Origin: Saprospiraceae bacterium
Lineage (GTDB): Bacteria > Bacteroidota > Bacteroidia > Chitinophagales > Saprospiraceae
Reading direction: 5' to 3'
Assembly (NCBI GenBank): GCA_020630455.1
Contig: JAHDBK010000071.1
Coordinates: forward strand, 1-11,268
Length of the DNA: 11,268 nt
Part shown: positions 6,688 to 11,268 of the stretch, in pieces
Position numbering within the stretch: position 1 is the first letter of the stretch
Layout: each line of letters begins with the position of its first letter
Notes under the pieces: model-generated
Databases searched by the model: none
What the model was told of the DNA's origin: nothing
What the model saw: only the letters and a program-made list of their open reading frames with translations
Program-made: the position numbers and the translations under genes

Positions 6688-9600
6688 ATGAAAAGAATAC
6701 TCATTTTTCTACTTACAATGTGTTGTGGATTAAGCATTGTAGCACAAGAAACTTATCCACAAAATGGAGTATATGACCATAGAGAAGAATATTTCGCCTT
6801 TACAGGTGTTACTGTTCATGTAAGTCCTCAACAAACTATTGAGAATGCCACTTTAGTTATTAAAGAAGGAAAAATAGAGAATGTTGGAGCGGGAATAAGT
6901 GTCCCTAAAGGAGCAGTTGTATATGAAATGGAGGGTAAGCACATCTATCCTTCTTTCATTGAATTACATTCTAATTATGGCATGCCTGAACCTCAACCAA
7001 TCAAAGAAAGAGGACGCTTTCCTCAAACATTGAGTAATAAAAAAGGAGCTTATCATTGGAATGAAGCTATTCGTCCTGAGTTTAATGCTCATGAAATTTT
7101 TACTGCCAACGAGAAATCTGCTAAAGAAATGAGAAAAGTGGGTTTTGGGACAGTCCTTACACATCAATTTGATGGAATTTCAAGAGGATCATCTTCTGTT
7201 GTTACATTAGGAAATGATAAAGAAAATTTGTTATTTATAAAAGATAAAGCATCTCATAATTTATCTTTCAGAAAAGGAACTTCTACTCAAAACTATCCGA
7301 GTTCATTAATGGGAGGTATTGCTTTATTAAGACAAACATATTATGATGCTAAATGGTATGCTAGTCAAAAAGATGAAGAATATAATATATCCCTTGAAGC
7401 TTGGAATGAATTACAATCTCTTCCTCAAATCTTTGCAGTAAGAGATAGATTAGATATTTTCAGAGCAGATAAAATTGCTAAGGAGTTCAATGTAAAATAT
7501 ATTTACAAAGGGAATGGAGATGAATATATGAGAATAGATGCTATCAAAAAAACAGGTAGCTCTTTAATCATTCCAGTTGATTTCCCCGAACCTTATGATG
7601 TATCTGATCCATTTGACGCTATGAATATTGCCCTAGATGATATGAAACATTGGGAATTAGCTCCTACTAACCCTGCTGCTTTAGCAAAGGCAAATATCAC
7701 TTTTGCATTTACTAGTAATGGACTAAAAAGTAAAGCTAGTTTTCTTAAAAATATTAAAACAGCTATCGAATATGGTTTGACTGAAGAACAAGCCCTTGCT
7801 GCATTAACTACTAATCCAGCAAAAATGATTGGTATAGATAGAGAAGTAGGCACTCTTGAAAGAGGTAAATTGGCTCATTTTATTGTAACCGATAAACCTA
7901 TCTTTGAAGATGATGCTAAAATTTATCAAAACTGGGTAGGTGCTCAAGGCTTTGTTTTAAAAACATTTGACGAAGAAGCTCCAATCGGCGAAGGCGTTTA
8001 TAGATTAAAAGTAGGTAAAAAATCATACAAATTACATGTAAGGGTAAAAGATGATAAACCTTCTTTTACTATTCATGAAAATGATTCTACTGAAATTAAA
8101 GTGAAATATTCTTATAGTCAACACATTATTAGCTTGACTTATACTGAAGATGAACAATTGATTAGATTGAGCGGTACTGCTTCTAAAACTAAAGCTTCTG
8201 GTCAAGGTCAAAATGCTAAAGGAGAATGGATTGATTGGGCTATAAGTCCGACAAGAGAAGCATTAGAAAAGAAGGAAGATAAAAAAGAAGACAAAAAAGA
8301 GGAAAAAGAAGAAGCTGAACAAGGAATGGAATTAGGAACGATTACCTACCCTTTCTTGCCTTATGGATGGGAAGAAACGCCTAAAGCTCAAACCGTTTTA
8401 ATTAAAAATACAACCGTTTGGACTAATGAAGCTGATGGTATTATGGAAAATACGGATGTATTAATCAGCAATGGTAAAATTAAACAGATTGGAAAAAACT
8501 TAAGTGTAAGTGCAGATAAAACAATAGATGGAACTGGCAAACACCTGACTTGCGGTATTATTGATGAACATTCTCATATTGCCATTAGTAGAGGGGTAAA
8601 TGAAGGAACTCAATATTCTTCTGCTGAAGTAAGTATTGGAGATGTTGTCAATTCTGAAGATGTTAATATTTACAGAAACCTTTCTGGTGGAGTAACTGCT
8701 GCTCAATTATTACACGGTTCTGCAAATCCAATTGGTGGTCAATCAGGAATCATTAAAATGAAATGGGGCTTCACTCCTGAAGAAATGAAGATTGATGATG
8801 CGACTCCTTTCATCAAATTTGCATTAGGTGAAAACGTAAAACAATCAAACTGGGGTGATTATAATACCACTCGTTTCCCTCAAACTCGTATGGGTGTAGA
8901 AGAAGTATATGACGATCACTTTACCCGTGCTAAAGAATATGGTCAACTTAAAAGAAGTGGAAAACCATATAGAGTAGATTTAGAAATGGAAACATTGCTA
9001 CAAATATTAGAGAAAAAACGCTTCATCACTTGTCACTCTTATGTTCAAAGTGAAATCAATATGTTGATGAAAGTAGCTGATAGACATGGATTCACTTTAA
9101 ACACATTTACTCACATTTTAGAAGGATACAAAGTAGCCGACAAGATGAAAGACCACGGTGCTGGTGGTTCTACCTTCTCTGATTGGTGGGCTTACAAATA
9201 TGAAGTAATTGATGCCATTCCTTATAATGCAGCAATTCTTACCAAAATGGGTGTAGTAACAGCCATCAACTCTGATGACGCAGAAATGTCTCGCAGATTG
9301 AATCAAGAAGCAGCTAAAGCAGTTATGTATGGAAATTTAACGGAAGAAGAAGCATGGAAATTAGTAACACTTAATCCTGCTAAGCTTCTTCATTTAGATG
9401 ATCAAATGGGAAGTATTAAGGTAGGTAAAGATGCTGATTTGGTATTGTGGTCAGACAACCCTCTTTCTATATATTCTAAAGCTGAACAAACTTATGTTGA
9501 CGGATTATTATTATTTGATAAAGATAGAGACTTAGAATTACGTGATGAATTAAGAGCGGAACGTAATCGCTTAGTTCAAAAAATGCTAGGAGAAAAAGAA

Positions 9601-9717
9601 GGCGGTGCCAAAACTAGAGCTCCTCGAATGAAAAGAATTCATCATTATCACTGTGACCATGTACATGATGAAATGGGAGAAGAAATTCACCACCATCACG
9701 AAGAAGAAGGTCATTAA
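6688..9717 (+). CDS. Exported two-module amidohydrolase: inactive N-terminal and catalytic C-terminal module
   Basis: This 1009-residue amidohydrolase-superfamily protein has a signal peptide (1-19, SIVA before QETYP; no lipobox). Module 1 (about 33-427) has the fold's hallmarks, including GKIENVG, IYPSFIELHSNYG and the C-terminal NPAKMIGID / GTLERGKLAHFIV. However, the His-x-His site is H94-S-N96, and the later ligand positions read AVRD (250-253), YKGNGDE (273-279) and TSNG (342-345). A beta-rich segment (about 432-520) and a Lys/Glu linker (527-545) follow. Module 2 (about 565-950) keeps H628-S-H630, H783 in TCHSY, H809 in FTHILEGY and D863 in INSDDAE, with K710 or E715 in FIKFALGEN as candidate bridging ligand. 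It also ends in NPAKLLHLDDQMGS / GKDADLVLWSDNP. This is the pattern of metal-dependent imidazolonepropionase- and Xaa-Pro-dipeptidase-like hydrolases. The substrate cannot be read; a periplasmic C-N bond hydrolase is likely. The last 25 residues carry 10 His. A second amidohydrolase gene follows after 42 bp. Confidence 0.9.
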   Translation: MKRILIFLLTMCCGLSIVAQETYPQNGVYDHREEYFAFTGVTVHVSPQQTIENATLVIKEGKIENVGAGISVPKGAVVYEMEGKHIYPSFIELHSNYGMPEPQPIKERGRFPQTLSNKKGAYHWNEAIRPEFNAHEIFTANEKSAKEMRKVGFGTVLTHQFDGISRGSSSVVTLGNDKENLLFIKDKASHNLSFRKGTSTQNYPSSLMGGIALLRQTYYDAKWYASQKDEEYNISLEAWNELQSLPQIFAVRDRLDIFRADKIAKEFNVKYIYKGNGDEYMRIDAIKKTGSSLIIPVDFPEPYDVSDPFDAMNIALDDMKHWELAPTNPAALAKANITFAFTSNGLKSKASFLKNIKTAIEYGLTEEQALAALTTNPAKMIGIDREVGTLERGKLAHFIVTDKPIFEDDAKIYQNWVGAQGFVLKTFDEEAPIGEGVYRLKVGKKSYKLHVRVKDDKPSFTIHENDSTEIKVKYSYSQHIISLTYTEDEQLIRLSGTASKTKASGQGQNAKGEWIDWAISPTREALEKKEDKKEDKKEEKEEAEQGMELGTITYPFLPYGWEETPKAQTVLIKNTTVWTNEADGIMENTDVLISNGKIKQIGKNLSVSADKTIDGTGKHLTCGIIDEHSHIAISRGVNEGTQYSSAEVSIGDVVNSEDVNIYRNLSGGVTAAQLLHGSANPIGGQSGIIKMKWGFTPEEMKIDDATPFIKFALGENVKQSNWGDYNTTRFPQTRMGVEEVYDDHFTRAKEYGQLKRSGKPYRVDLEMETLLQILEKKRFITCHSYVQSEINMLMKVADRHGFTLNTFTHILEGYKVADKMKDHGAGGSTFSDWWAYKYEVIDAIPYNAAILTKMGVVTAINSDDAEMSRRLNQEAAKAVMYGNLTEEEAWKLVTLNPAKLLHLDDQMGSIKVGKDADLVLWSDNPLSIYSKAEQTYVDGLLLFDKDRDLELRDELRAERNRLVQKMLGEKEGGAKTRAPRMKRIHHYHCDHVHDEMGEEIHHHHEEEGH

Positions 9718-9759
9718 TAAGTTTATTTCATTAATAATATTAATATTAAAATAATAATT

Positions 9760-11067
9760 ATGAAAAATATAATAATAGGAATTATAGGATTATTCTTGAC
9801 AAATATCATGATGGCTCAACAAACGCCAGCTGATGCCCAAAAAGAATCCATACTTATAAAAAATGCTACTTTACACATAGGCAACGGTGAAGTCATAGAA
9901 AATGGAGTAATTGCTTTTGATAAAGGTAAAATCACACTCATTGATGATGCTACTACAGTTAAATTGGACGAAAGCACTTATGGAAAAGTTATTGACGGTA
10001 GCGGAAAAGATATTTATCCCGGTTTTATTGCTCCAAACACTCAAATTGGATTAATAGAAATTGATGCAGTTAGAGCTACAAGAGATAACCGTGAAGTAGG
10101 AGGAATCAACCCAAGTGTTCGTTCTATCATATCTTACAATACGGATTCTCGTGTTACTCCAACGATAAGAAGTAACGGCATCTTATTGGCTCAAGTAGTT
10201 CCAGAAGGAGGAAGAATCCCTGGACAATCTAGTGTCGTACAATTAGATGCTTGGAATTGGGAAGATGCAGCTTATGCTACAGATAACGGTTTACACTTGA
10301 ATTGGCCTGCTCCTTTTTATCAAACAGGCTGGTGGGCAGAACCTGGTGGTATAGAAAAGAATGATGAATATGGTAGTACTTTAGATGATATCAGAAAATA
10401 TATCAAAGAAGCAAAGACTTATAATGATATGACAAAACCAGAAAAAGTTAACCTTAAATTTGAAGCCATGAAAGGATTATTTGATGGTTCTAAAAAGCTA
10501 TACATTCAAGTAAACTTTGCTAAAGCGATTATGGAAGCTGTTTTATTAATGGAAGAATTTGATATCACTCCTGTAATCGTAGGTGGCAAAGATTCTTGGC
10601 AAATCACAGATTTTTTAAAAGAACATAATGTCTCTATTATTTTGAGTAATGTACAAAGTTTACCTGTTAGAGAAGATGACGATATCGACCAACCTTATAA
10701 AACGCCTAAAATATTATCTGATGCAGGAGTACCTTTTGCCTTCAGTATGGGAGGTGCTTGGGAACAGAGAAACTTGATCTTCCAAGCAGGACAAGCAGTT
10801 GCTTTTGGCTTAGATTACGAAAAAGCTATCGAAGGTTTAACGCTTAATACAGCTAAAATAATGGGTATTGATGATAAAACTGGTTCACTAGAAGAAGGGA
10901 AAGATGCCAATTTCACAGTGGTCGAAGGAGATATTTTAGATATGCGTACTTGTAAAGTTGAAGATGCTTATATTCAAGGTCGACATATTGATATTTCTAA
11001 TAAGCAAAAAGCATTAGCAAAAAAATTCTCTGAAAAATACGGAATTGAGATAGAAGTTAAGGAATAA
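9760..11067 (+). CDS. Exported amidohydrolase-family protein lacking metal ligands (probable pseudoenzyme)
   Basis: A 435-residue single-module protein with a signal peptide (1-19, IMMA before QQTP). The fold is clear: ILIKNATLHIGNGEVIENG (31-49), a GKDIYPGFIAPNTQIG stretch (82-97), IPGQSSVVQLDAW (153-165), and the closing TLNTAKIMGIDDKTGSLEEG (361-380) with KDANFTVV. Yet the His-x-His site reads N93-T-Q95, the fifth-strand His position reads YIQVN (248-252), the sixth reads VGGKDS (274-279), and the eighth, normally Asp, reads FSMGGAW (328-334). All five expected ligands are therefore absent. It resembles module 1 of the upstream protein more than the catalytic module 2. It starts 42 bp after that gene with no promoter motif between, and both end at one terminator, so cotranscription is likely. 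A non-catalytic partner or substrate-binding role is inferred; a divergent active site is the alternative. Confidence 0.87.
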   Translation: MKNIIIGIIGLFLTNIMMAQQTPADAQKESILIKNATLHIGNGEVIENGVIAFDKGKITLIDDATTVKLDESTYGKVIDGSGKDIYPGFIAPNTQIGLIEIDAVRATRDNREVGGINPSVRSIISYNTDSRVTPTIRSNGILLAQVVPEGGRIPGQSSVVQLDAWNWEDAAYATDNGLHLNWPAPFYQTGWWAEPGGIEKNDEYGSTLDDIRKYIKEAKTYNDMTKPEKVNLKFEAMKGLFDGSKKLYIQVNFAKAIMEAVLLMEEFDITPVIVGGKDSWQITDFLKEHNVSIILSNVQSLPVREDDDIDQPYKTPKILSDAGVPFAFSMGGAWEQRNLIFQAGQAVAFGLDYEKAIEGLTLNTAKIMGIDDKTGSLEEGKDANFTVVEGDILDMRTCKVEDAYIQGRHIDISNKQKALAKKFSEKYGIEIEVKE

Positions 11068-11087
11068 AAGTTTTAAAACAACTTTTT

Positions 11088-11123
11088 AAAAAGCATTACA
11101 ATTTAGTTTGTAATGCTTTTTTT
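11088..11123 (+). terminator. Rho-independent terminator of the amidohydrolase operon
   Basis: AAAAAGCATTACAA (11088-11101) pairs perfectly with TTGTAATGCTTTTT (11108-11121) around a 6-nt loop and is followed by further Ts. It begins 20 bp after the stop of the second amidohydrolase gene. The A-rich left flank means it could also work for transcription from the right. Confidence 0.88.
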
Positions 11124-11268
11124 AATATAATTTGTTCTTTTTTTCAGCAAAGCACACCGCTATTCCTTCTAAAAATGCCTCCTCTAATACGTATCCGTAT
11201 CCGATAATTCATTTTACAACTTTACCACAATTGACTATATTTCAAACCTTTAGATTAGAGCGAAGGTG
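11122..11268 (-). other. Window end: possible remnant or edge of a convergent gene
   Basis: No complete gene is seen. This stretch is visibly less AT-rich than other intergenic DNA here. The minus strand is open from 11208 down to a TAA at 11122-11124 and reads a plausible C-terminus (GYGYVLEEAFLEGIAVCF, then AEKKNKLY). It stops right at the terminator, as a convergent gene would. In-frame TGA codons at 11209-11211 and 11242-11244 block it upstream, and no ATG lies in this frame. A 22-codon ATG frame in another register overlaps it. It could be a gene remnant, a frameshifted gene or chance; support is weak. Confidence 0.2.

Noticed and set aside
9721..9759. AT-rich palindrome (TAATATTAATATTA) between the two amidohydrolase genes
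   Set aside because: Pure AT, no GC stem, so unlikely to terminate transcription; the genes still look cotranscribed.
1..11268. CRISPR arrays, tRNA or rRNA genes, insertion sequences
   Set aside because: No regularly spaced repeats, no cloverleaf-like or rRNA sequences, and no transposase-like protein or terminal repeats were seen.

Overview
The window looks like a piece of a low-GC Bacteroidota chromosome (Flavobacteriia, Saprospiria or a related group; the sequence does not settle the class). Supporting signs are the strong A+T bias, TAnnTTTG -7 promoter elements in front of several genes, no Shine-Dalgarno-like sites, a type IX secretion (T9SS) sorting domain on the first gene, and signal peptides that all end in Ala-Gln.

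Layout. (1) 108-3434 (+): a 1108-residue secreted multidomain beta-sandwich protein with a C-terminal T9SS sorting domain. (2) 3439-3476: a perfect 17-bp hairpin that also carries a -7-like motif for the next gene. (3) 3488-5542 (+): a secreted right-handed parallel beta-helix protein, most like GH141-type glycosidases, without a visible sorting domain. (4) 5612-6112 (-): a lone ECF sigma factor, convergent with gene 3 and without an adjacent anti-sigma gene. (5) 6113-6687: a 575-bp AT-rich divergent control region with no convincing gene. It holds two near-copies of the palindrome TAGTTGTATATACAACTA and a 15-bp inverted repeat around the second copy. (6) 6688-9717 (+) and 9760-11067 (+): a two-gene operon of exported amidohydrolase-superfamily proteins, closed by a strong terminator at 11088-11123. 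(7) 11124-11268: a less AT-rich end with a short open stretch on the minus strand that may be the remnant or edge of a convergent gene.

How the genes fit together. The clearest functional unit is the amidohydrolase pair. The first protein fuses two amidohydrolase modules: the N-terminal one has lost its metal ligands, while the C-terminal one keeps His-x-His, two further His and an Asp. It ends in a His-rich tail. The second protein is a stand-alone module that has also lost the ligands. The operon therefore encodes one apparently catalytic and two apparently non-catalytic modules, all predicted to be exported. The divergent ECF sigma gene and the palindromes upstream are candidates for its control, but that link is inference. 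Genes 1 and 3 look like surface or envelope proteins (adhesion or carbohydrate handling) and have no visible link to the operon.
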